Part shown: one piece after another, positions 43,572 to 51,596 of the stretch
Position numbering within the stretch: position 1 is the stretch's first letter
How the letters are laid out: the number at the start of each line of letters is the position of its first letter
NCBI GenBank assembly: GCA_031385545.1
Contig: JANNBN010000121.1
Location: forward strand, 1 to 64,000
Reading direction: 5' to 3'
Origin: JANNBN01 sp031385545
GTDB taxonomy: Bacteria > Actinomycetota > Acidimicrobiia > Acidimicrobiales > JANYDT01
DNA length: 64,000 nt
Notes under the pieces: model-generated
Told to the model about the DNA's origin: nothing
Databases searched by the model: none
The model's input: the letters and a program-made list of their open reading frames with translations, nothing else
Program-made: the position numbers and the translations under genes

Positions 43572-44576
43572 ATGATCATCGACTGCCACGGGCACTACAC
43601 CACGGCCCCTGCGCCCCTTGGCGACTACCGAGACGCACAGAAGGCTGCCCTCAAAACCGACCCCATGCACGTCGGCGAAAGGGGCATGGTGACCATCTCC
43701 GACGACGCCATCAGCGAGAGCCTCGAAGGCGCCCAGCTCAAACTGCAGCGCGAGCGTGGCACCGACCTCACGATCTTCTCGCCACGGGCCAGTTGGATGG
43801 GGCACCATCTCGGCAACGAGCACACCAGCAAGTTCTGGTCCGAGCACTGCAACGACCTGGTTCGGCGCGTGTGTGACCTGTACCCCAAGAGCTTCGCTCC
43901 GGTCTGCCAACTCCCGCAGTCGCCCGGTGTCGGTCTCGACAGTTCCGTGGCCGAGCTCCGCCGTTGCGTCGAACAGATGGGTTTCATCGGCTGCAACCTG
44001 AATCCAGACCCGTCGGGTGGGTTCTTCAGTGGCCCGGTGTTGGGCGACCGCTCCTGGTACCCGATGTACGAGGCGATGACCGAACTCGACGTGCCAGCCA
44101 TGATCCATGTGTCGCAGTCCTGCAACGAGCACCTGCACACCACCGGTTCGCATTACCTCAGCGCCGACACCGCTGCGTTTCAGCAACTGCTGATGTCAGA
44201 CGTCTTCAAGGACTTCCCTACCATCAAGTTCATCATTCCCCACGGCGGCGGTGCCATCCCCTACCACTGGGGTCGTTTCCGGGGCATCGTGCAAGACCTC
44301 AAGATGGGACCACTGGAAGATCTTGTGCTCAGGAACGTCTACTTCGACACGTGCGTGTATCACCAGGCCGGTATCGACCTGCTGACCCGTGTGATCCCTG
44401 CCGAGAACATCCTGTTCGCATCGGAAATGGTTGGCGCTGTGCGCGGCATCGACCCGCTCACCGACCACTACTACGACGACACCCGCCAGTACATCGATGC
44501 CGCTGCACTCAGCGACGCCGACCGAGCGCTGATCTACGAAGCAAACACCCGCGCCGTCTTCCCTCGCCTGACCTGA
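43572..44576 (+). CDS. ligJ: 4-oxalomesaconate hydratase (LigJ-like)
   Basis: The 334-residue metal-dependent amidohydrolase-fold protein has MIIDCHGHYTTAPAPLGDYR at the N-terminus (HxH metal motif), ESLEGAQLKLQRERGTDLTIFSPRASWMGHH, the central His in AMIHVSQSCN, KFIIPHGGGAIPYHWGRFRG, and NILFASEMVGAVRGIDPLT. These match LigJ, which hydrates 4-oxalomesaconate to 4-carboxy-4-hydroxy-2-oxoadipate. The ATG lies at the end of an operator palindrome, so the transcript may be short-leadered. Confidence 0.87.
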   Translation: MIIDCHGHYTTAPAPLGDYRDAQKAALKTDPMHVGERGMVTISDDAISESLEGAQLKLQRERGTDLTIFSPRASWMGHHLGNEHTSKFWSEHCNDLVRRVCDLYPKSFAPVCQLPQSPGVGLDSSVAELRRCVEQMGFIGCNLNPDPSGGFFSGPVLGDRSWYPMYEAMTELDVPAMIHVSQSCNEHLHTTGSHYLSADTAAFQQLLMSDVFKDFPTIKFIIPHGGGAIPYHWGRFRGIVQDLKMGPLEDLVLRNVYFDTCVYHQAGIDLLTRVIPAENILFASEMVGAVRGIDPLTDHYYDDTRQYIDAAALSDADRALIYEANTRAVFPRLT

Positions 44577-44577
44577 G

Positions 44578-44607
44578 AGTTGTGGGCATAGTTGCGCCCA
44601 GCGCAAC
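44578..44607. repeat. Second copy of the dispersed palindrome, with AGTTGTGGG
   Basis: AGTTGTGGG (44578-44586) is followed four bases later by GTTGCGCCCAGCGCAAC (44591-44607), the same 17-mer as at 9328-9344. It lies just after the ligJ stop in a convergent gap. The two copies are in opposite orientation relative to the AGTTGTGG flank. No T-run follows. Confidence 0.6.
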
Positions 44608-44647
44608 CGTCATCGGCGAATCGCCCGTCGGCGTTTTCACCTGGCAG

Positions 44648-45328
44648 TCAGTCTTCGTAGGTGACGCCGAGGTTGACGAGCAAGGGCCGCAGACCGTAGA
44701 TGTCCAGCCCCAGCTCACCGGCAGCCAACCGTGCACGGGTGGCCGCCTCTTTCATCTCGCGCTCCCGAGACTGCTCCAGCACAGCAACGGCCTGGTCCCG
44801 TTTCACGACCACCACACCGTCGTCGTCGGCCACGATGACGTCACCAGGTTCGACGGCAATCCCGCCCAGAACCACCGGCACGTTGACCGACCCGGGGGAT
44901 GCCTTGACCGTTCCCTGGCACGACACGTGCCGGGACCACGCGCTGAACCCGAGCTGGCGAAGCTCAGCGGTGTCTCGAATCCCCGCGTCGATGATGAGCG
45001 CCTTCACCCCGCGACTCATCAGCGACGTTGCGATCAGCTCGCCGAACATGCCATGGGTGGACGGGGCCGTATTGGTGACGACCAGCAAATCGCCCGCCTG
45101 GCAGACCTCGACTGCAGCGTGAATCATGAGATTGTCACCCGGATGGCATGACACCGTGACCGCAGATCCGGAAAGGCGCCGGTCCTGCTGGATGGGGCGA
45201 ATGCTCGCATCGACGAACCCGATTCGGCCTTGCGCTTCGTGCACCGTTGCTGAACCGCATTGCCCGAGCCCGGCAACGACGTCGGGATGTGCCCGTTCGA
45301 TAGAACGGACGATGCGGTGCTGCCCCAT
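44648..45328 (-). CDS. ligK: 4-carboxy-4-hydroxy-2-oxoadipate aldolase (LigK, RraA-like)
   Basis: The 226-residue protein resembles LigK/HMG aldolases of the RraA fold: GSATVHEAQGRIGFVDASIRPI, AVTVSCHPGDNLMIHAAVEVCQAGDLLVV, HGMFGELIATSLMSRGVKALIIDAGIRD (Gly-rich and metal-binding Asp) and PGDVIVADDDGVVVVKRDQA. LigK cleaves the product of LigJ to pyruvate and oxaloacetate. The start at 45328 (MGQHRIVRS) gives the family length; a longer frame would start inside the operator at 45394 or 45403. Confidence 0.85.
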   Translation of the reverse strand: MGQHRIVRSIERAHPDVVAGLGQCGSATVHEAQGRIGFVDASIRPIQQDRRLSGSAVTVSCHPGDNLMIHAAVEVCQAGDLLVVTNTAPSTHGMFGELIATSLMSRGVKALIIDAGIRDTAELRQLGFSAWSRHVSCQGTVKASPGSVNVPVVLGGIAVEPGDVIVADDDGVVVVKRDQAVAVLEQSREREMKEAATRARLAAGELGLDIYGLRPLLVNLGVTYED

Positions 45329-45380
45329 GAACTTTGGCCTCTCTCGGACACGGCGGTGTTCGGCGTTGATCTCATCGTAC

Positions 45381-45404
45381 GTTGTCGACAACATTGTCGA
45401 CAAC
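45381..45404. promoter_or_regulatory. Twin palindromic operator TTGTCGACAA x2 between ligK and pobA
   Basis: Two perfect 10-bp palindromes TTGTCGACAA (45382-45391 and 45394-45403) are separated by two bases, giving a 12-bp repeat spacing. They lie in the 102-bp gap between ligK and pobA, which are divergent. The same arrangement, with one diverged site, is at 43549. The GntR gene at 47931 is the natural candidate to bind them. Confidence 0.8.
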
Positions 45405-45430
45405 GTTCGGGTTGGGCCATACTGGGCACG

Positions 45431-46618
45431 ATGCGAACACAGGTGGCTATCGTCGGCGCCGGTCCGGCCGGGACGCTGCTGGCACTGCTCCTCGAACGTG
45501 CCGGCGTGGAGTCAGTTGTCATCGAGCGCCACATCCGCCAGTACGTTCTCGACCGCATCCGCGCCGGCGTGCTCGAGTGGGGAACGGTCGGCGTGTTACG
45601 CGACGCAGGCCTCGGAACCAACATGGACGCACTCGGCGTCGTTCACGATGGTGCCCGGATGGCGTGGAGCGGCAAGTCCCTGTTCTTCGACATCGCAGCC
45701 GGCACCGGACGCCACTTCATGGCATACGGCCAATCACCGCTGCAAGGAGACCTGTACGCAGCGTGCGAATCCCGCGGCGTGCCCATCATCGACGATGCCG
45801 CAGACGTTGCCCTGCACGACTTCACATTGCCCGCACCGTACGTCACGTTCTGCAAAGACGGGACCCAACACCGAGTCGATGCCGATTTCATCGTCGGTGC
45901 CGACGGATACCACGGCGTCAGTCGCGCTTCGATTCCAAGCGATCGTATTCGCACCTACGAAAAGGAGTATCCCTTCGGCTGGCTTGGTGTGCTGTCAGAA
46001 ACACCGCCTCTGCCCGACCTCGTGTACTGCAACCACCCCCGAGGTTTCGCACTTGCCTCTCAACGCAACGCCATGCTCAGCCGCTACTACGTGCAGTGTC
46101 CGCTGACCGACACCGTCGAAGACTGGCCGGACGGGCGTTTTTGGGAAGAATTGCTGGCCCGATTCCCCGAAGAACTGCGCTCCGACATCGCGACCGGCCC
46201 GACGATCGAGAAGTCCATTGCCCCGCTGCGCAGCTTCGTGGCCGAACCACTGCGATACGGCAACCTGTTCCTCGCAGGCGATGCCGCCCACATTGTTCCC
46301 CCGACCGGGGCCAAGGGGCTCAACCTGGCCGTCTCCGATGTGTACTACCTGTCGCGGGGGTTCATCGACCATTACGTGCACCGCGATGAGCGCGAGCTGG
46401 ATCGCTATTCCGAAGTTGCCCTGCGACGCATCTGGGGTGCTGTCCGGTTCTCGTGGTGGATGACCACTCTCCTGCATCGCTTCCCCGACCAGACCGACTT
46501 CGACCAGCGCATGCAAGAAGCCGAGCTTGACTACCTTGCGGGCTCCGAACACGCACGGGCTGCTCTCAGCGAACAGTATGCAGGCCTACCATTCGAGAAA
46601 GGACTCCGCGATGACTGA
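45431..46618 (+). CDS. pobA: 4-hydroxybenzoate 3-monooxygenase (PobA)
   Basis: The 395-residue flavoprotein monooxygenase has the FAD-binding GAGPAGTLLALLLERAG motif at residues 8-24, VEWG-like VLEWGTVGVL, the DG motif in VGADGYHGVSR and the GDAAHIVPPTGAKGLNLAVSDV motif at about residue 282. The length and all three motifs are typical of PobA, which makes protocatechuate from 4-hydroxybenzoate. It is first in the plus-strand operon with ligA and ligB and overlaps ligA by eight bases. Confidence 0.92.
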   Translation: MRTQVAIVGAGPAGTLLALLLERAGVESVVIERHIRQYVLDRIRAGVLEWGTVGVLRDAGLGTNMDALGVVHDGARMAWSGKSLFFDIAAGTGRHFMAYGQSPLQGDLYAACESRGVPIIDDAADVALHDFTLPAPYVTFCKDGTQHRVDADFIVGADGYHGVSRASIPSDRIRTYEKEYPFGWLGVLSETPPLPDLVYCNHPRGFALASQRNAMLSRYYVQCPLTDTVEDWPDGRFWEELLARFPEELRSDIATGPTIEKSIAPLRSFVAEPLRYGNLFLAGDAAHIVPPTGAKGLNLAVSDVYYLSRGFIDHYVHRDERELDRYSEVALRRIWGAVRFSWWMTTLLHRFPDQTDFDQRMQEAELDYLAGSEHARAALSEQYAGLPFEKGLRDD

Positions 46619-47072
46619 CGACCAGACTGACCCGCACACCAGCCCCGGATACGACGACATCCCCGGCACCTATGTGTTCGATGCCAAGCAGAGCCGAAAG
46701 GGCTACCGCCTCAACATGTTCTGCATGTCGCTCAACGATCCGGCGAACCGAGATGCCTTCCGTGCTGATGAATCCGGCTACCTCAAACACCACAACCTGT
46801 CGCCCGAGCAGGCCGACGCCGTGCTCAACCGCCAGTGGTTGCGCCTGCTCGAGCTTGGCGGCAACGTCTATTACACCTTCAAGCTCGCAGCCTGCGACGG
46901 CATGAGCTTCCAACAGCTCGGGGCAAAACAGACCGGTGTCAGCGAAGCCGACTACGTGGCCATGATGGTCGGCGGTGGGCGGCCGATCGACGGCAACCGA
47001 TCCCGCAGTGAACCGAATTGGACCGGCCCGAACAACACACGCGGCGCGAAACGCGAGATCGAACATGGCTGA
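46611..47072 (+). CDS. ligA: Protocatechuate 4,5-dioxygenase alpha subunit (LigA)
   Basis: The 153-residue protein has the LigA core (GTYVFDAKQSRKGYRLNMFCMSLNDPANRDAF, LKHHNLSPEQADAVLNRQWLRLLELGGNVYYTFKLAA). It starts at ATG 46611, inside the end of pobA (TGA at 46616), and overlaps ligB by eight bases. A C-terminal extension (GGGRPIDGNRSRSEPNWTGPNN) is longer than in the LigA-like protein at 32605. It forms the dioxygenase with LigB. Confidence 0.9.
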   Translation: MTDDQTDPHTSPGYDDIPGTYVFDAKQSRKGYRLNMFCMSLNDPANRDAFRADESGYLKHHNLSPEQADAVLNRQWLRLLELGGNVYYTFKLAACDGMSFQQLGAKQTGVSEADYVAMMVGGGRPIDGNRSRSEPNWTGPNNTRGAKREIEHG

Positions 47073-47928
47073 AGTCATCGGTGGTGTCGCCACCTCGCAC
47101 GTCCCTGCGGTGGGGGTCGCCATCGACAAGGGCCGCACGGAAGAGCCGTACTGGGCTCCCTACTTCGCGAAACTCGAACCACTGCGGAAGTGGGTGGCTG
47201 AGCTGAAGCCCGACGTCTGTGTCCTGATCTACAACGATCACGCAAACGCGTTTTCCCTCGCGCTCATCCCGACGTTTGCGATCGGCCTTGCCGAATCATT
47301 CCGACCGGCCGACGAGGGCTTCGGCCGTCGCCCGGTGCCAGATGTGCAGGGGCACCCCGAGCTGGCGTGGCACCTCGGCGAAACGCTCATCCTCGACGAG
47401 TTCGACATGACGCTTGTCAACGAGATGGAGGTCGACCACGGCCTGACCGTGCCGCTCTCCGTGATGTTCGGGCAACCAGAGCAATGGCCCTGCCCAGTGG
47501 TGCCGATCCTCGTCAACGTGGTGCAGTACCCGCCGCCGACGGGCAACCGCTGCTACCGCCTCGGGCAGGCGCTCCGCCGAGCCATCGAGTCCTACCCCGG
47601 CAAGGAGCGCGTTCTGGTTGTCGGCACCGGCGGAATGTCGCACCAGCTGCAGGCCGAACGTGCGGGTCTGGTGAACCCCGAATTCGACAGGAACTTTATC
47701 GACTTGCTCGTCGACGATCCCGAGGCAGCCGCACAGATTTCGCACACTGAATACCTGCGAGAGGCTGGGTCCGAGGGTATCGAACTGGTGATGTGGCTCA
47801 TCATGCGTGGGGCTCTCCAGCGCGACGTCACCGAGGTCTACCGAGCTACCCACCTACCAACTTCCAACACCCACAATGGTCTGCTGGTGCTCACCGATTG
47901 CGGCGCCCAGCGGAACCCGGCCGTTTGA
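47065..47928 (+). CDS. ligB: Protocatechuate 4,5-dioxygenase beta subunit (LigB)
   Basis: The 287-residue catalytic subunit has all the LigB landmarks: GGVATSHVPAVGVAIDKG (first iron His), KPDVCVLIYNDHANAF (second His), NEMEVDHGLTVPLSVMF and RVLVVGTGGMSHQL (late His). It performs 4,5-cleavage of protocatechuate. The start at 47065 overlaps LigA. It is 2 bases upstream of the GntR gene, so the regulator is co-transcribed with the pathway it probably controls. Confidence 0.92.
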   Translation: MAEVIGGVATSHVPAVGVAIDKGRTEEPYWAPYFAKLEPLRKWVAELKPDVCVLIYNDHANAFSLALIPTFAIGLAESFRPADEGFGRRPVPDVQGHPELAWHLGETLILDEFDMTLVNEMEVDHGLTVPLSVMFGQPEQWPCPVVPILVNVVQYPPPTGNRCYRLGQALRRAIESYPGKERVLVVGTGGMSHQLQAERAGLVNPEFDRNFIDLLVDDPEAAAQISHTEYLREAGSEGIELVMWLIMRGALQRDVTEVYRATHLPTSNTHNGLLVLTDCGAQRNPAV

Positions 47929-47930
47929 AC

Positions 47931-48569
47931 ATGGCCAATTCCATCACCGACGTGCTGCGCAGCAGCATCCTGGAAGGGAAGCTGCTTCCAGGCGAACGGC
48001 TCATCGAGCTGCAGCTCACCGAAGCACACGGGGTCAGCCGGGCTGCTATTCGCGCCGCCATCAGTGAGTTGGTCAAAGAAGGCCTGGTGGATCACGAACC
48101 CAACAAGGGGGCAACCGTTCGGCGCGTTGCCATCGACGAGGCGATCCAGATCACCGAAGTGCGGACGCTGCTCGAATCACTGATTGCCGGACGCGCTGCC
48201 GTCGAGGCCACCGCTGAGCAGAAGCACGAGCTTGCGACGATCCTCGCATCGATGCGTGACGCCGTCGCCGGCGACCATTTGCTGGAGTACTCAGAGCTGA
48301 ACTCGCTCTTGCATCGTCGTCTGCGGGAGATCAGCGGGCACGCAGTGGCCGGCGATCTGGTGTCATTGCTTCGCAATCGCGCTGCCCACCACAACTACCG
48401 GCTGGCACTGGTCCCTGGCCGCCCCAAGGAGTCCTTGCCGCAGCACGCAGCAATCGTGGCAGCCGTGATTGCAGGGGAACCGGCGGCCGCTGAGCACGCA
48501 ATGCGGGCTCACCTTGAATCGGTCACCGCAGTACTACGCCACTGGGCGGCCGCAGGCGACCGAACCTGA
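47931..48569 (+). CDS. GntR/FCD-family regulator of the protocatechuate cluster
   Basis: The 212-residue protein has a GntR N-terminal winged helix (ITDVLRSSILEGKLLPGERLIELQLTEAHGVSRAAIRAAISELVKEGLVDHEPNKGATVRR) and an FCD effector domain (ITEVRTLLESLIAGRAAVEATAEQ, HRRLREISGH, PQHAAIVAAVIAGEPAAAEHAMRAHLE). FCD GntR proteins bind TnGTnnnACnA-like palindromes; the TTGTCGACAA pairs in both divergent promoters of the cluster match. Autoregulation and induction by a pathway intermediate are inferred. Confidence 0.88.
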   Translation: MANSITDVLRSSILEGKLLPGERLIELQLTEAHGVSRAAIRAAISELVKEGLVDHEPNKGATVRRVAIDEAIQITEVRTLLESLIAGRAAVEATAEQKHELATILASMRDAVAGDHLLEYSELNSLLHRRLREISGHAVAGDLVSLLRNRAAHHNYRLALVPGRPKESLPQHAAIVAAVIAGEPAAAEHAMRAHLESVTAVLRHWAAAGDRT

Positions 48570-48676
48570 CATTCATTGGACCTCAACGGACATTGGAACT
48601 CGACGGACCCACCGATGAGATTCGCAGGCACGCGAGCAATTGGTCCAGGCCAACGAATTGGCCCGGACCGGCGCTG

Positions 48677-49099
48677 TTATCGGCTGATTCCCGCTAGCCC
48701 AAGCACAGCTGCAGAAACGCCGGACTCTCGCCAGACGCCGTAGGAAATTCCTTTTGACTCGCTGTAGGCAGCAGCATGTTCGATGAACTGCGCTTCGAGT
48801 TCCGAGATGTCGAATGCGTCGGACATGTTGGCGATTTCTGATTGCAGGTCTCGCTGCTCCTGCAGCAACAACAGGCGGCTGAGCGCGTCGGCGGAACCGA
48901 GCAGTTCGTTGACTGTATCCAAACGTCCGCTGACCGATTCTGCGGTGCGCTTGCGACCGCGCTTCGGCTTGTGCGCCTCGAGCGCTTCGAGGTAATCACG
49001 CACCGCGCGCCCCTGCGTGCGGCCGATTGCCAACGCTTCTTTATGGGCCTTGGACATGGAACGTGATGAGGTCTTTTGTTTTGCAGTTTTAGGTGGCAT
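48677..49099 (-). CDS. Conserved hypothetical protein, small basic/helical
   Basis: The 140-residue protein is Lys/Ser-rich at the N-terminus (TAKQKTSSRSMSKAHKEALAIGRTQGRAVRDYLEALEAHKPKRGRKRT), then helical (SVSGRLDTVNELLGSADALSRLLLLQEQRDLQSEIANM), and ends with a SAP/HTH-like segment (YSESKGISYGVWRESGVSAAVLGLAGISR). I recall this arrangement as a widespread actinobacterial hypothetical protein; I cannot name a function. The basic RGRKR stretch suggests nucleic-acid contact. The codon use looks like its neighbours. Confidence 0.75.
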   Translation of the reverse strand: MPPKTAKQKTSSRSMSKAHKEALAIGRTQGRAVRDYLEALEAHKPKRGRKRTAESVSGRLDTVNELLGSADALSRLLLLQEQRDLQSEIANMSDAFDISELEAQFIEHAAAYSESKGISYGVWRESGVSAAVLGLAGISR

Positions 49100-49155
49100 A
49101 CGTCCACCTTAGCGTCAATTGATGTGTCAAATACCGCACCCGACGGCGAGGACGG

Positions 49156-50355
49156 CTAATCGTTCGAGTGTTCAGTCGCTCTGTTCAATACCCGCAAACG
49201 CGAGAACAGTTCGTCATGATCGAGGTAGCAACCACGCAAATGCCGAATTCCTCCACCGGCCGCAAAGGCATCGCGGCCATGCAGACCCACACGGTTGTCG
49301 AAGCCCACCACATCGCCGGCCACGAACGGAAAGCGAATCTGAAATTGTGGATCGTGTGCGAGAGCCGAGAACCGCTGCATGGCCGAATAGGCCCGAGGCA
49401 CATCCTGGGGCTCCATCGCCGGGAAACCGCGCACAGGATAGAACGCCCGCAGCGTGAGCGGTTGGCCAGGACCGCCGAGGTCGATCAGCGGACCTTCCCA
49501 ACGGTGATCCTCCGTGCGCTGACGATTGAAGAAGACCCAGTTCAGGGTCGTCAACGCTTCGTAGTCATCGGGATGGTTGACCCGCAGTTCCTCGGTGACA
49601 GCCAGCCCGTCGGTCATTCGGGACCATCCGCCCTTCACGTCGTTGCGAACGCAGTGCAGGAATTGGAAACCTGGCGGGGTTTCACGAGTTGGCAGGTCCG
49701 TGTGTTGGCCAAGATTCAAGGCTGTATAGGCCGTCGAGTTGGGGTTGGGCAGTGAACGAACGTCGAAGATCTTGCCGAAATTCGAGCCACGGATCGGGCC
49801 GATCCGTTCGATCAGAGTTTCGAGAAAATTCTCCGTCACCGGCGCGTTTCGCAGACGGGACACTCCGAATCGGGCGAGCAGCGTGAGCCAGTCGTGGAAC
49901 ACGCGCTGGTTGTCAAGGATGTCTGACGCGTCGACAGTTGGTGGCTCCGCGAAGGTCGAAGCATTCCACATCTCTCGCTGCGGAAGAAACGAACCGGGAC
50001 GAAACCGATTGTCAGCAACGTGGCGGAGCCAACCCGGATGAATCTCGACGAATTGTGTCCCGTTCCAGTTCAGCGTCAGCGCCCCGGCGTCGGTTACACC
50101 GCACGCAACCAGGTCGGCCACAGGTGGAAGATCCGATGGCTCGACGACACCTTCGCGGCTTGCTGGCTCGATTCCGATTCCGGGAGAGTTCTCCAGCAGC
50201 CACAGGGCGTAACACGCCAACGTCACCCCGTCTGCCCAGGTGACATGGACGAACCCACTTCGGAGTTCTGCGGCGATGATCGGGTCCCATGCGTAGCGGT
50301 AGAAATCAGGAGTGATCAGTCGGTCTGGGCTCCGATTGTCTTCGTTCAATGCCAT
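49156..50355 (-). CDS. Gamma-butyrobetaine-hydroxylase-like 2OG-Fe(II) oxygenase
   Basis: The 399-residue protein has an N-terminal GBBH-like beta domain (SGFVHVTWADGVTLACYALWLLENSP) and a TauD/TfdA catalytic domain. Iron ligands: HxD in GQHTDLPTRETPPG and the distal His in NRVGLHGRDAF; the 2-oxoglutarate Arg is in RHLRGCYLDHDELFSRLRV. This matches gamma-butyrobetaine or trimethyllysine dioxygenases. No carnitine genes are nearby. The start at 50355 (MALNED) was chosen; the GTG before it adds one residue. Confidence 0.85.
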   Translation of the reverse strand: MALNEDNRSPDRLITPDFYRYAWDPIIAAELRSGFVHVTWADGVTLACYALWLLENSPGIGIEPASREGVVEPSDLPPVADLVACGVTDAGALTLNWNGTQFVEIHPGWLRHVADNRFRPGSFLPQREMWNASTFAEPPTVDASDILDNQRVFHDWLTLLARFGVSRLRNAPVTENFLETLIERIGPIRGSNFGKIFDVRSLPNPNSTAYTALNLGQHTDLPTRETPPGFQFLHCVRNDVKGGWSRMTDGLAVTEELRVNHPDDYEALTTLNWVFFNRQRTEDHRWEGPLIDLGGPGQPLTLRAFYPVRGFPAMEPQDVPRAYSAMQRFSALAHDPQFQIRFPFVAGDVVGFDNRVGLHGRDAFAAGGGIRHLRGCYLDHDELFSRLRVLNRATEHSND

Positions 50356-50417
50356 CACCCTTGCGTGCTCCCATCGGGCCGGGATTACAGGTCAGCCCGA
50401 AATCGTATCGTCGTGAG

Positions 50418-51025
50418 TCAGTCGCAGCCGACCATTCCCGGAAGCGCAAGCAGCGCCACCGTGTGGTGCCTTGCGTTGCAGTGGTAGAAGCGGAGACTGA
50501 CCCGATCTCGATCGTGTCGGAAAGCTTGAAGCCCAACACGCGCGTGAAGAAATCGTCTGCCACCACGAGGTCGGGGACCACGATGACTGCGTGGCCGACT
50601 CCCCCATCGCCTGTCACAAATCCGTTCATCGCCCGCCCCGGCCGAAACGTGGACGGCCGACGCAACAGCCCGTACGCGAGCTCGGGACGGAATCCGAACG
50701 AGTCCGTGAACCACGCAAGAGCGCTGACACCGCGCTGCTCGACCAACGCAGCGTCGCCGTTTGCAACGTCGAATCCCGCAGCCTGGATACGACCGATCAT
50801 GTCTGCGAGCCCGATCGGACCGCCGACGCCCCAACCGAAGTACGCGACTCCGTTCTCGTCCGCGGGGTAAATCGTCAAGCGTTGCACCGCGTCGTCGTTG
50901 CGCAACCGGACTTCACCTTCCGTGCCGCGCCCCGCGAACTCAAGACCCAGCACGTCAGGCCCGAACGTCTCCCATTCTCGTGCCGCAGGTGATGCGATGC
51001 CGATGTAATCAAGCGCCGTGATCAC
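50418..51025 (-). pseudogene. Decayed extradiol dioxygenase (VOC, HsaC/BphC-like), frameshifted and truncated
   Basis: The N-terminal VOC domain is readable from GTG 51025 (ITALDYIGIASPAAREWETFGPDVLGLEF, WFTDSFGFRPELAYGLLRRP, GHAVIVVPDLVVADDFFTRVLGFKLSDTIEIG). Around 50495-50505 the frame shifts by one base, and the next frame carries the family motif LRFYHCNARHHTVALLALPGMVG, then stops at 50418. The C-terminal part with the last metal-ligand Glu is missing. It therefore cannot be an active ring-cleavage enzyme. A sequencing error could explain the frameshift but not the missing end. Confidence 0.8.
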
Positions 51026-51330
51026 AGGAGGAACCACATCTCCTGCTGTGCTTCGTCGGGAAACAGCGCAAGTTGCCACGGATGCACACCGATGACGCCG
51101 GCTACCCAGCCGGCGGACGGCGATGCGGCCGAAAGCACCATCGCAGCGTCGACGAACTCGAACAGCGACACCTCGCCGCCACCGAACCGTGCAGGTTGCA
51201 GCGCTCGCAGCGCGCCGCTGCCGAGCATCGCTGACCACGTGGAGTCGCCGACACGACGCAGTGCATCGTCGTCGGCAGCAGCCGCTTCGAGTGATGGCAC
51301 GATGCGCCGTACTTCGTCAAGAACGGTCAC
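51022..51330 (-). pseudogene. N-terminal fragment of a flavin-dependent monooxygenase (HsaA/acyl-CoA dehydrogenase fold)
   Basis: From GTG 51330 the frame gives VTVLDEVRRIVPSLEAAAADDDALRRV, STWSAMLGSGALRALQPARFGGGEVSLFEFVDAAMVLSAASPSAGWVAGVIGVHPWQLALFPDEAQQEMW, typical of the first 100 or so residues of HsaA-like monooxygenases. It ends with a TGA that overlaps the GTG of the dioxygenase remnant. About 290 residues are missing, including the flavin and active-site domains, so an internal deletion is the simplest explanation. Confidence 0.8.
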
Positions 51331-51596
51331 GCCGATCCCGTCCGTCTCTTGTCCGTGTTCGCATAAGCCCGATGATAAACACGAATACCCCATCCGTGGC
51401 AGGTTGGCCGTCGGATGCCGCCCGACAGGCGCCTGCCAGACAGTGCGAACTCGGTCGGCCGAAGGTAGCGGGGTCACACACCGACCTTTCCGTTTCCCGG
51501 CCCGCAACCCTGGGTAGAAGCGCGATCGACGACCCATTCCCAAAAGTTGATTCCGGGACACGAATCGACCGGGCCGACCCGGAGGTCACCTTGAAG

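Noticed and set aside
50418..50420. TGA after GMVGCD in the VOC remnant as a Sec codon
   Set aside because: No family sequence follows, and the neighbouring frame is already shifted.
51022..51024. TGA ending the HsaA-like fragment as a Sec codon
   Set aside because: The downstream frame does not continue the monooxygenase; it is the start of the dioxygenase remnant.
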